In this document: positions 26,863 through 35,422 of the stretch, in pieces
How positions within the stretch are numbered: the first letter of the stretch is position 1
How the letters are laid out: the number at the start of each line of letters is the position of its first letter
NCBI RefSeq assembly: GCF_019947135.1
Contig: NZ_JAGSHT010000018.1
Location: 124,001-188,000 of the forward strand
Length of the DNA: 64,000 bases
Source: Occultella gossypii
GTDB lineage: Bacteria; Actinomycetota; Actinomycetes; Actinomycetales; Beutenbergiaceae
Direction of reading: 5' to 3'
Position numbers and translations under genes: made by a program
Notes under the pieces: generated by a model
The model's input: the letters and a program-made list of their open reading frames with translations, nothing else
Database searches by the model: none
Told to the model about the DNA's origin: nothing

Positions 26863-28578
26863 CTACTTCCGCTTCGGACGTTCCTCGACGAGGCCTTCGT
26901 CGATCAGGGTCCGGGAGACGTGCTGGGTCAACCGGTCCCGCACCAGGGCCCGTTGGACGGCGACCATCTGCTTCCGCTCCTGACGGAACTGTTTCAGGCA
27001 GGCGAAGCACATCAGGATCATCACCACGCTGAACGGCAGTGCGATGGCGATCGCGACGCCGCGCAGCGCCATCAGACCACCCGCGAACACCAGCGCCAGC
27101 GCGACGGCGCCCTCGAGCACGCCCCAGAGCACGCGGCTCCACGTCGGCGGATCCGGGTCGCCGCCGGAGGCGAGCATGTCCACCACGAGGGACCCGGAGT
27201 CGGAGGAGGTCACGAAGAACAGCACGATGAGGATGATCGAGGCGCCGGCGACGACGGTCCCGCCGGGGAGCCCTTGGAGCATCCCGAAGAGCGTGTTCGA
27301 CTCGTGCACGACGTTTCCTCCCGCGGCGTCGGTCTGGATCAGGCCGCCCTCCCCGAACACCTCCCGGTACATCGCGGTGCCCCCGAGGACCGTGAACCAC
27401 AGGAGGCTGAAGACCGTCGGGACGAACAGCACGCCGAGGACGAACTCCCGGATCGTCCGGCCTCGGGAGATCCGCGCGATGAAGATGCCCACGAACGGCG
27501 CCCAGGAGATCCACCAGCCCCAGTAGAAGGCCGTCCACCAGCCCTGCCACTCCACGCCCGCGCCGTCGGTGACGGCCAGCGCCGAGGTCGAGAAACTCAG
27601 TCGGATGAGGTCCCACAGGTAGGCCCCGGTCGCCTGGATGTACTCACGCAGCAGGAACAGCGTGGGCCCGGCGATCAGCACGAACACGAGCAGGCCGATC
27701 GCCATGACCATGTTGATGTTCGAGAGCCACTTCATCCCCTTCTTCACACCGGTGACCACGGAGATGACCGCCAGCAGCGTGATCGAGCCGATCAGGATGG
27801 CCAGGGTGAGATTGGACGGAGTGCCTATGATCTCGAGGAACTCCAGCCCGCCGGCGATCTGCGCGACACCGATGCCGAGCGAGGTGGCCACCCCGAACAG
27901 TGTGCCGACGATCGCCGCGATGTCGATCACGTCGCCGAGCCAGCCCTTGACCCGCCCGCCGAAGAGGGGTTCCAGGGTCCACCTGATCGAGATCGGCCGG
28001 CGCTTGACGTGGACGGCGTAGGCGACCGCCAGTCCCACCACGACGTAGATCGCCCACGGGTGCAGACCCCAGTGCAGGAACGTGATGACGAGGGAGTCCT
28101 CCATACCCTGCTCGTCCATGGCCCCCACGCCGGACGCCCGGTTCGGGATCCCGGCGAAGTGGTGCAGCGGTTCCGCGACCCCCCAGAACACGAGGCCGAT
28201 TCCCATACCCGCGGCGAACAACATCGCCAGCCAACTCCCGATGGTGAACTCGGGCTCCTCGTCACCCTTGGCGAGCTTGATGTCGCCGAAGTGGCCGAAC
28301 CCGCACCACAGCGCGAACACCACGAACCCGGTCACGATGACCGTGTAGTACCAGCCGAAGCCACCCACCACCCCGGACTGGAGCGTCCCGATCGCCTCAG
28401 TGACGGCGTCGCCGCCCGCGATCGCGATGACCACGAACGAGACCACGATGATCAGGGCGGGCCAGAAGACCGACGGGTGGATGGATTCGTACCAGTGCAG
28501 GCGCGGCTGGTCCGACGGCGGACCCGGTGGGGGCGCGTCGTCCGGCGCGACGCCGGACTCGGTCGGCTGCATGGGCAC
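26863..28578 (-). CDS. BCCT-family transporter (betaine/choline/carnitine)
   Basis: 571 residues with about 12 membrane helices. Family signature WTAFYWGWWISWAPFVGIFIARISRGRTIREF holds the Trp box for the quaternary ammonium group. The Gly-rich MGIGLVFWGVAEP stretch in the third helix is typical of Na+-coupled members such as BetP. Imports betaine, choline or ectoine-like osmolytes. Cytosolic tail is basic (VEERPKRK). Start at 28578; a second in-frame ATG at 28572 is equally possible. Confidence 0.93.
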   Translation of the reverse strand: MPMQPTESGVAPDDAPPPGPPSDQPRLHWYESIHPSVFWPALIIVVSFVVIAIAGGDAVTEAIGTLQSGVVGGFGWYYTVIVTGFVVFALWCGFGHFGDIKLAKGDEEPEFTIGSWLAMLFAAGMGIGLVFWGVAEPLHHFAGIPNRASGVGAMDEQGMEDSLVITFLHWGLHPWAIYVVVGLAVAYAVHVKRRPISIRWTLEPLFGGRVKGWLGDVIDIAAIVGTLFGVATSLGIGVAQIAGGLEFLEIIGTPSNLTLAILIGSITLLAVISVVTGVKKGMKWLSNINMVMAIGLLVFVLIAGPTLFLLREYIQATGAYLWDLIRLSFSTSALAVTDGAGVEWQGWWTAFYWGWWISWAPFVGIFIARISRGRTIREFVLGVLFVPTVFSLLWFTVLGGTAMYREVFGEGGLIQTDAAGGNVVHESNTLFGMLQGLPGGTVVAGASIILIVLFFVTSSDSGSLVVDMLASGGDPDPPTWSRVLWGVLEGAVALALVFAGGLMALRGVAIAIALPFSVVMILMCFACLKQFRQERKQMVAVQRALVRDRLTQHVSRTLIDEGLVEERPKRK

Positions 28579-28879
28579 GTCCCCCTCGACGGCTTGCTCA
28601 GGATCACTTCAGAACGTCCCTGCAGGTTATCCGCAGACCCTGCGGCCAGCACCTCGACGGCGGATGCGCGCCCGCGCCGACCCGCGCCACGCCGTCGGGC
28701 ATTTCGATCAGTCTCTGCGACCAGATGGACCGTGGCCTTCCCTGCCGCGTACGAAGGTACCCACCTTCGGCGGTAGCGCTCACGACGTTCGGCCGCTGGT
28801 CCCGCACCGACCGGACCGATGGACTGACGGTCCACGGCGCGCTCCGGGCGCGCCACCGACCGAGGAGCTCTCGCATCCG
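28579..28879. other. 301-bp divergent intergenic region
   Basis: Separates the BCCT transporter and esterase starts. It contains one copy of the 13-bp interspersed word (28690-28702) and the promoters of both genes, not resolved. No convincing ORF of its own. Confidence 0.5.
28690..28702 (-). repeat. 13-bp interspersed word, copy 5
   Basis: Exact reverse-strand ATGCCCGACGGCG between the divergent transporter and esterase genes. Confidence 0.6.
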
Positions 28880-30517
28880 ATGACGACCCCGCAGCCGATC
28901 CACACGCCGAGCCGAGGCCCGGCGTTCTCGATGATGACCATCATGGCCCTTGTGCTGGCGGTCGCCGCCGCGGTGGGCGTGGCCGCGCCCGCGACGGCCG
29001 GCCCGGGCCGGACCGTGGTGCAGACCGACGTCGGTCTGGTCCGGGGCACACTCGACCACGGCGCCACCCGGACGTTCCAGGGCATCCCGTACGCGGCCCC
29101 ACCCGTGGGTGAGTTGCGCTGGCGCAACCCGGAGCCCGCCGACCCGTGGCGCGGGGTCCGTGATGCCACCACCCCAGGTCCCGCCTGCGCCCAGAACGAG
29201 GGCGAACTGCCCGAGGGCAGCGCCAGTGAGGACTGCCTCTACCTGAACGTGACCACCCCGGCCACACCCACCGACGAACCGCGGCCGGTGATCGTGTGGC
29301 TGCACGGCGGCGGCTTCTTCATGGGAGCCGGCCACAACTACGACCCGAGCCGACTCGCAACCCGGGGCGACGCCGTCGTCGTCACGATCAACTACCGCCT
29401 CGGGATGTTCGGGTTCCTCGGCCTGCCCGGGCTCGCGGACTCGGGCACCTTCGGGCTCGCCGACCAGCAGGCCGCGATGGCGTGGGTCCAGCGCAACGCC
29501 GCGGCGTTCGGTGGCGACCCGGACAACGTCACGCTCGCCGGGCAATCCGCGGGCGCCGTCAGCACCTGCGCGCAGCTCGCCTCACCCGGCGCCGCGGGTC
29601 TCTTCGACCGGGCGATCATGCAGAGTGGTTCCTGCGACCTGGCCTGGCTGGCCAACACCGTCTACAAGGGCCAGCCGGCGGACAACATCCTGCTCCCGGT
29701 GGAGACCATCCAGGAGCGAGGCCGGGCGCTCGCCACGGATCTCGGCTGCGTGAGCGATGACCAGGCCGCGGTCCTCGAGTGCCTGCGTGCCCTCCCGGTC
29801 GAGACCCTCAAACAGGTGATGGACGGATTCATCCAGCCCGCGTACGGCACCGACCTGCTCCCCGTCGAACCGAGCGAGGCGTTCGCCACCGGGGCGTTCA
29901 ACCGGGTCCCGGTGCTCTCCGGGCACACGCGCGACGAGTCCACGCTGGAGGTGGTCACCTACGAGGGCGGCGCCGCCCCGATGAGCGAGCAGACCTACCA
30001 GGAGGTGATGACCGAGACGTTCGGCGACGACCGGGCGGCGGTCGAGGAGGTCTACCCGAGGAGCGAGTACGAATCCGGTGCGGCCGCGTGGGCCGCCATC
30101 GCCACCGACTCCAAGTGGGCGTCGGGCCAGTACGAGACGTCGCTGGCGTTGTCGAGGTTCGTGCCCGTCCACCAGTACGAGTTCTCGGACCCGGCCCCGC
30201 CGTTCAGCAGCCCGGCTCCGATGACGATGGGGGCCTACCACACCTCGGATCTGTGGTCCTTCTTCGCGCTGAGTGGCGAGGAGCCGACCTTCACCGCGGA
30301 GCAGCAGCAGCTCTCGGACCAGATGATCGACTACTGGGCGGCCTTCGCCGCCACCGGTGACCCGGGAGCGGCCGACGGACCGGTGTGGCCGACGTTCGAC
30401 GGCGCGGCGAGCACGCCCTATGTGCAGTCGCTGGCGCCCGGCGCAATCGAAGCCGTGGACGTGGCCGCCGAGCACCACCTCGCGTTCTGGCGCCGGCACC
30501 AGCCCGCGAACGGGTAG
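28880..30517 (+). CDS. Secreted type-B carboxylesterase
   Basis: 545 residues. Signal peptide at about 15-41 (MMTIMALVLAVAAAVGVAAPATAGP). Alpha/beta hydrolase of the carboxylesterase/cholinesterase family: FQGIPYAAPPVGELRW, EDCLYLNV, oxyanion loop WLHGGGFFMG, nucleophile in AGQSAGAVST and candidate acid/base in SGHTRDEST and MGAYHTSDL. Likely hydrolyses esters outside the cell. Start chosen at the ATG before the signal peptide; the frame is open far upstream without coding character. Confidence 0.9.
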   Translation: MTTPQPIHTPSRGPAFSMMTIMALVLAVAAAVGVAAPATAGPGRTVVQTDVGLVRGTLDHGATRTFQGIPYAAPPVGELRWRNPEPADPWRGVRDATTPGPACAQNEGELPEGSASEDCLYLNVTTPATPTDEPRPVIVWLHGGGFFMGAGHNYDPSRLATRGDAVVVTINYRLGMFGFLGLPGLADSGTFGLADQQAAMAWVQRNAAAFGGDPDNVTLAGQSAGAVSTCAQLASPGAAGLFDRAIMQSGSCDLAWLANTVYKGQPADNILLPVETIQERGRALATDLGCVSDDQAAVLECLRALPVETLKQVMDGFIQPAYGTDLLPVEPSEAFATGAFNRVPVLSGHTRDESTLEVVTYEGGAAPMSEQTYQEVMTETFGDDRAAVEEVYPRSEYESGAAAWAAIATDSKWASGQYETSLALSRFVPVHQYEFSDPAPPFSSPAPMTMGAYHTSDLWSFFALSGEEPTFTAEQQQLSDQMIDYWAAFAATGDPGAADGPVWPTFDGAASTPYVQSLAPGAIEAVDVAAEHHLAFWRRHQPANG

Positions 30518-30576
30518 CCTCCCGCGCTCCGTTCAGCCGAACGCGCGCCGGACCTGCTCGGCCCAGCCGGACCTGC

Positions 30577-31863
30577 TCAGTCCAACAGGTCGTGCCGGAC
30601 GATGGTGGCTTCACGGTCGGGGCCGACACCGATGGCGGAGATCCGGGTACCGGACATCTCCTCGAGGGCGAGCACGTAGCGCTGGGCGTTGACCGGCAGT
30701 TCCTCGAACGTGCGGCAGTGCGAGATGTCCTCCCACCAGCCGTCGAACTCTTCGTAGATCGGCTTGGCGTGGTGGAATGCGCTCTGGTCCACGGGCATCT
30801 CGTCGTGACGCACGCCGTCGACGTCGTAGGCCACGCAGACCGGGACCTTCTCCAGGCCGGTGAGCACATCGAGCTTCGTCAGGACCAGGTCGGTGAGGCC
30901 GTTGATGCGGCCGGAGTACCGGGCGATGACGGCGTCGTACCAGCCGGTGCGGCGCGGGCGGCCGGTGGTGACGCCGTACTCGCCGCCGGTCTTGCGCAGG
31001 TGCTCGCCCATGTCGTCGAGCAGCTCGGTCGGGAACGGGCCCTCGCCGACGCGCGTGGTGTAGGCCTTGATGACGCCGACCACCCGGTCCACCCGGCTGG
31101 GGCCGATACCGGCGCCGGTGCACACCCCACCGGCCGTGGCCGAGGAGGAGGTGACGAACGGGTAGGTGCCGTGGTCCACGTCGAGCATGGTGGCCTGGCC
31201 GGCCTCGAACACGAGCGTCTTACCGGCGTCGAGCGCCTGGTTGAGCACGAGCGAGGTGTCGGCGACCATCGGTCGGACCCGGTCGGCGTAGGCGAGCAAC
31301 TCGGCGGTGACGGCGTCGATGTCCGCGGCCCGGCGGTTGTAGATCTTGACCAGGACCTGGTTCTTCTGCGTCAGGGCCCCTTCGACCTTCTCCCGCAGGA
31401 TCTTCTCGTCGAAGAGGTCCGAGATACGGATCCCGACGCGGTTCATCTTGTCCGCGTAGGTGGGCCCGATGCCGCGTCCGGTGGTGCCGATCTGGCGCTT
31501 GCCCAGGAACCGCTCGGTGACCTTGTCGAGGGTGCGGTTGTAGCTGGGGATGATGTGCGCGCTGGAGGAGATGAGCAGCCGGGACACGTCCACACCCCGC
31601 GAGGTGAGCGCGTCCAGCTCCTCGAAGAGGACCTCCAGGTCCACGACCACGCCGTTGCCGATCACCGGCACGCAGCCGGGCGACAGGATCCCGGAGGGCA
31701 GCAGGTGCAGGGCGTACTTCTCGTCCCCCACCACCACGGTGTGGCCGGCGTTGTTACCGCCGTTGAACTTGACGACGTAATCCACCCGCGAACCGAGCTG
31801 GTCGGTTGCCTTGCCCTTGCCTTCGTCGCCCCACTGGGCACCGAGGACCACCACCGCTGGCAT
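30577..31863 (-). CDS. purA: Adenylosuccinate synthetase
   Basis: 428 residues. GTP-dependent ligation of aspartate to IMP, first step to AMP. N-terminal [21 protein letters not shown] is the family signature with catalytic Asp and P-loop-like Gly-rich loop; [12 protein letters not shown] and [13 protein letters not shown] follow. Has its own promoter: minus-strand TAAACT at 31909-31914. Downstream of the DUF3151 gene on the same strand. Confidence 0.98.
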   Translation of the reverse strand: MPAVVVLGAQWGDEGKGKATDQLGSRVDYVVKFNGGNNAGHTVVVGDEKYALHLLPSGILSPGCVPVIGNGVVVDLEVLFEELDALTSRGVDVSRLLISSSAHIIPSYNRTLDKVTERFLGKRQIGTTGRGIGPTYADKMNRVGIRISDLFDEKILREKVEGALTQKNQVLVKIYNRRAADIDAVTAELLAYADRVRPMVADTSLVLNQALDAGKTLVFEAGQATMLDVDHGTYPFVTSSSATAGGVCTGAGIGPSRVDRVVGVIKAYTTRVGEGPFPTELLDDMGEHLRKTGGEYGVTTGRPRRTGWYDAVIARYSGRINGLTDLVLTKLDVLTGLEKVPVCVAYDVDGVRHDEMPVDQSAFHHAKPIYEEFDGWWEDISHCRTFEELPVNAQRYVLALEEMSGTRISAIGVGPDREATIVRHDLLD

Positions 31864-31920
31864 CGAAGCGTCCCTTTCGTAGCGGAACCACGTGTCGGGC
31901 CCCGCCCGAGTTTACTGGGA

Positions 31921-32331
31921 TCAGAGGTTGCGTGCCGCCGGGTCCGAATCGTCGGCGAACGTGCGGCAGCGCTGGGCCTCCTCGGCCTCCCCGATCGCCT
32001 CGGCGGCGTCCGCGAGCGAGAGCAGTGCGATCAGGAATCCCTGGTTCGGCTCGTGGTCGGCCGGGATCGGGCCGTGGCCCTTCCAGCCGGCACGGCGCAG
32101 CGCGTCCAGACCGCGGTGGTAGCCGGTCCGGGCGAACGCGTACGCGGCGACCGGGTCGTTGCCGGCGAGGGCCTCGCGGGCCAGCAGGCCCCACGCGTAG
32201 CTGGCGGCGGGCAGTCGTGCGGCGACGGTGCGCAGGTCCTCGCCGCCGGCGAGGGCGGCGCGCGCGGCGACGTCGGGGTGGTCGGCGGGCAGGAGGGTGG
32301 GCGCGGGGCCACCCAGAAGGTTCTCGGCCAT
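31921..32331 (-). CDS. DUF3151 protein
   Basis: 136 residues, alpha-helical, TPR-like. Conserved ASYAWGLLAREAL and HRGLDALRRAGWKGHGPIPADHEPNQGFLIAL identify DUF3151, an actinobacterial family found next to fba and purA. Function unknown; the conserved core linkage suggests a housekeeping metabolic role. Confidence 0.85.
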   Translation of the reverse strand: MAENLLGGPAPTLLPADHPDVAARAALAGGEDLRTVAARLPAASYAWGLLAREALAGNDPVAAYAFARTGYHRGLDALRRAGWKGHGPIPADHEPNQGFLIALLSLADAAEAIGEAEEAQRCRTFADDSDPAARNL

Positions 32332-32364
32332 GGTGCCAGTCTCGCACCCTCGAGCCGGGCTCAG

Positions 32365-32375
32365 GCCCGACGGCG
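32365..32375 (+). repeat. Partial copy (11 of 13) of the interspersed word
   Basis: GCCCGACGGCG between the DUF3151 and STAS genes. A second partial copy is at 38083-38093, also intergenic. Confidence 0.35.
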
Positions 32376-32447
32376 TGGGGCCGGCTCGACATGCGGGTCA
32401 CCAGTACCGCCACTAGCCTCGCACGAGAGCGGGACGGGAGGTCCGGC

Positions 32448-32762
32448 GTGATCGATGTGTCGACCTCGGTGTCCGAGGTCCTCGTCACGGTGACTGGCGA
32501 CCTCGACCTGTCCGTGAGCGACAGCGCACCGGTCGCGCTCCGACAGGTCAGCCATCTCAAGCAGGACCGCCTCGTCCTCGACGTCTGCGCCATGGGTTTC
32601 ATGGACTCCAGCGGCGCTACCTGGCTGATCACCCTGGCCGACGAGATAGGACGCCGGGGCGGCACTGTCGTGCTCCGCGGCGCGAGCGCACGGGACCTGT
32701 TCGTGCTCAAGGTCGCAGGGGCGCTCGACCTGTTCGAGATCGACACGACGCACCGGTGCTAG
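32448..32762 (+). CDS. STAS-domain anti-sigma factor antagonist
   Basis: 104 residues of STAS fold. LVTVTGDLDLSVSD and LDVCAMGFMDSSGATWLITLADE; the Ser-Ser after MD is the expected phosphorylation site of SpoIIAA/RsbV proteins. GTG at 32448 chosen because GGGAGG lies at 32436-32441; an upstream ATG at 32391 lacks such a site. No kinase or phosphatase is adjacent, but one is encoded at 35423. Confidence 0.8.
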   Translation: MIDVSTSVSEVLVTVTGDLDLSVSDSAPVALRQVSHLKQDRLVLDVCAMGFMDSSGATWLITLADEIGRRGGTVVLRGASARDLFVLKVAGALDLFEIDTTHRC

Positions 32763-33320
32763 GGCCCGTTCGGCCGCGCGATACATCTGTCCACCGACCA
32801 GGGATGCGCGTCGGGCAGTCGGCTCCCAGCACATGGTCCGGGCCCACATCTGGCGGCGCGCCCGGTCCTGCTCAGTTCCAGGGTGAGTTGGTGGGGAGGA
32901 TCTCGGTGCCGTCTGGCTTGTAGAAGTGCCATTTCCCGTGGCGTCTGGTCATGGTGATGTTGTGGGTGTGGATCCAGTCGTGGTGGTAGTAGCAGAGCAG
33001 GGCTGCGTCGTGGAGGTCGGTGTTGCCGCCGTTGGCCCAGTGGGTGCTGTGGTGTGATTCTCAGCGTTCGGGTGGGACGGTGCAGTCGGGGTGGACGCAG
33101 TGGCGGTCGCGGGCGACGTGGGCTCGGCGTTGGGCGGCGGTGAAGAGGCGGTGGGCGCGGCCGTGGTTGAGGATTTCGTTGTCGGGTCCGAAGATGATGC
33201 GGTAGATCTCGCCGGCGCAGCCGATGATCCGGTCGAGCAGGTCGCGGGGGACGGGGCCGGTGTTGTCGATGAAGGTCGCCGGTCCCGCGGCGAGGAGCGC
33301 GGCCCAGTCCCGTCCGGTGC

Positions 33321-33533
33321 TGGGCAGAGCGGTCCCGTTGACACCGGGCACAGCGGTGCCGTGGGCACCGGGCAGGGCAGTGCCGGTGCCGCTGGGCAGG
33401 GCAGTGCCGTTGGCACCGGGCCCAGCGGTGCCGGTCGCACCGGGCCCAGCGGTGCCGGTCGCACCGGGCCCAGCGGTGCCGGTCGCACCGGGCAGGGCGG
33501 TGCCGTTGGCCCCGGGCAGGGCAGTGCCGGTGG
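33321..33533 (-). repeat. 24-bp tandem repeat in HNH pseudogene
   Basis: About nine copies of a 24-bp unit encoding GTALPGAT-type octapeptides; three consecutive units at about 33418-33489 are identical. It expands the linker between DUF222 and HNH. Coding period (3n) is kept. Confidence 0.85.
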
Positions 33534-34478
33534 TGGATTGGCCGAGTGGTCCGACTGCCCGCGACTGGCAGCCGGGCAGACCGGCCCTGTCCGGCGTGCT
33601 CGACGGGGTGGGTGCTTGCGCGGAAGCGCTCGTGTTGGGCGCCGCTCCGGTGGTGGCTCCGGTCGGAGCGCTCGACGAGATGGGCGCTTGCGCGGACGGG
33701 TCCGGCTCCCTTGCCCCGGTTCCTGGTGCCGCTGCGCTCGACGGGGTGCGCGCCTCCGTCGCGGCGCCGCGTTCATTCGCCAGGTCCCGCGGGGTGATGG
33801 GGCTCGACGGGACCGGCGCTTCCGCACAAGCGCCGGTCGAGTTAGCGGGGTCGGCCTCTTGGTCCGCTGTGGTCGGCGCGCCGCTGCTGCGAGGGCTGCG
33901 CTCGGCCGGGTCGTTGGTGGTGTCCAGGCCGGGCAGCAGCTCGGTGACCGGCTCGAGGGTCGCGACCGGTGCAGGGTCGCTCGCTGAGTTGCCCGGTGCG
34001 GCTTCCGCTGCATTGTCGCCAGCTGCTGTTTCGGTCGTCTTGATGGCGTCGAGGAATTCGGGGTAGCTGATCAGGACGCCGAGGTGGGGGCGGACGGAGG
34101 CGGAGGTGCCGACCTTGCCTTGGTCCAACATCATGTGGGCGAGGTCGCTGAGGGCTTGGGCGCGGCGCTGACCGGAGGTGCGGGTCTCACCGGCGGCGGG
34201 CTTGCCCATGATCGCTTCGAGGGCGGTACGGATGTATTGGCCGTGTTCGATGGTGAGGAACCCGGCCACGTGGTAGCCGTCCATGGTCCGGTCGATGTTC
34301 AAGAACTCACGGTCGGCCGCAGCCCGATGAGTCTTGTCGGTGGCGTCGGGGGTCGGCGATCGCGACGAAGTGATCGACCAGCCTGCGCAGGTCCTCCGGA
34401 GACCGCGTGGCGGCATTACTCAGGAGGAACTCCTCCACCGTCTGCACCCGCCCACCACCCGCGCCGGCAGCACCATCG

Positions 34479-34556
34479 CCGTCCGTGCCGTCCGTGCCGT
34501 CCGTGCCGTCCGTGCCCTCGGTGCCGTCCGTGCCGCCCGTGCCGCCCTCGGCCTCG
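34479..34556 (-). repeat. 9-bp tandem repeat in HNH pseudogene
   Basis: Repeats of CCGTCCGTG on the plus strand, encoding (Thr-Asp-Gly)n on the minus strand, about eight units with some variation. Confidence 0.8.
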
Positions 34557-35204
34557 GTGACCTCGGAAGTCCCGCTGTCCCCGGCGGGGGCGGTGGGGGT
34601 GGCGGGGTACTGGAGGCCGTCGACGGCGGCTTGGGTGGTGGTGGCCTTGAGCAGGATCTGGGCCTGGTCGAGGCCGATCTGCCCGGTCCGCAACCACGTC
34701 CGGGTCGCGGGCAGACTGTTACGCAGCCCTTTGGCGAGGTTCACCTGGCGGCGGGCATTGGCGGCGGAGATGCCGTGGGTTTTGGCCACGTAATTGGCGT
34801 AGGTACGGAACCCCTTGCTGGTATCCCAGGCACCGGCCTCTTCCTCGATGCCCATCCAGTCCAGCTTCGCCCCGGTGAGGCGTTCGGCGAACACGTGCGC
34901 ACGCAGCGCCGCCTGGCCCAGGAACGCGGTCCCGTACCGGTCGGACTCGGTGATCGGATCACCGGCAGCGATCGAACAGGTCAGGGCATCGATCGCGATG
35001 AGCTGGTCCAACGACCCCGACATCAACTCCGCCAGAGACAGATGCATCCGGGACGCGAGCGCCACACCCCCGCCACCGCTACCCGCGCCACCACCGCTGC
35101 TGCCGGCGCCGCTCGGGCTGCCGGGGCCGCCGGTGGTCGTGGTGGTGTCGTCCACGTGTGCTCACCTCCCCATCGAAGTCCCGGGTCCGAAACGCCTACC
35201 GCTT

Positions 35205-35218
35205 CGTACGTATGTTCG
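35205..35218. promoter_or_regulatory. Candidate SOS (LexA) box
   Basis: CGTACGTATGTTCG matches the actinobacterial LexA core CGAAC-N4-GTTCG at 9 of 10 positions. It lies 50 bp upstream of the DUF222/HNH start. Confidence 0.4.
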
Positions 35219-35422
35219 CCTGCTTGACCTCCACTCTAGGACGCCCCACCGACAGCGCAAGAACCCCGATTTCCGTTGTGGATACAGGGACATCAGCCAA
35301 TCCCCAACCACCCAAACCAGGCCTCTGGGACACCCCGATGACAGCCAATCCACAGGGTGCCCGGACGGCTGGCGGAGATGTCGGTGGGAGACGGTACGGC
35401 GACGCGACCGGTCGGGACGGGT

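Larger units (their letters stand above)
32872..35155 (-). pseudogene. DUF222/HNH endonuclease gene, frameshifted and interrupted by TGA
   Basis: A gene of the DUF222 plus HNH family, very common in Micrococcales. Reading from ATG 35155, DUF222 runs to about residue 265 (HFVAIADP). A G5 run at 34348-34352 (C5 in the sense strand) then shifts the frame by one base; removing one base restores PDATDKTHRAAADREFLN. A second lesion, TGA at 33061-33063, sits where the second zinc-binding Cys should follow CVHPDCTVPPER. Beyond it the same frame continues with ESHHSTHWANGGNTDLHD and LLCYYHHDWIHTHN to a stop at 32872, the intact HNH half. A long Pro/Ala/Thr insertion contains 24-bp tandem repeats. Two independent lesions argue for a true pseudogene. 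Confidence 0.85.

Noticed and set aside
30547..30584. 19-bp tandem duplication GCCGGACCTGCTC between esterase and purA as a regulatory repeat
   Set aside because: Only two copies, one of which runs into the purA stop; no symmetry or promoter feature.
33061..33063. In-frame TGA as a selenocysteine codon replacing Cys
   Set aside because: The same gene has an upstream frameshift, I saw no selenocysteine stem-loop signal after the TGA, and HNH proteins are not known selenoproteins. Treated as a nonsense mutation.
33418..33489. Regular 24-bp repeats as a CRISPR array
   Set aside because: Units are contiguous without spacers and keep a coding frame; no cas genes nearby.
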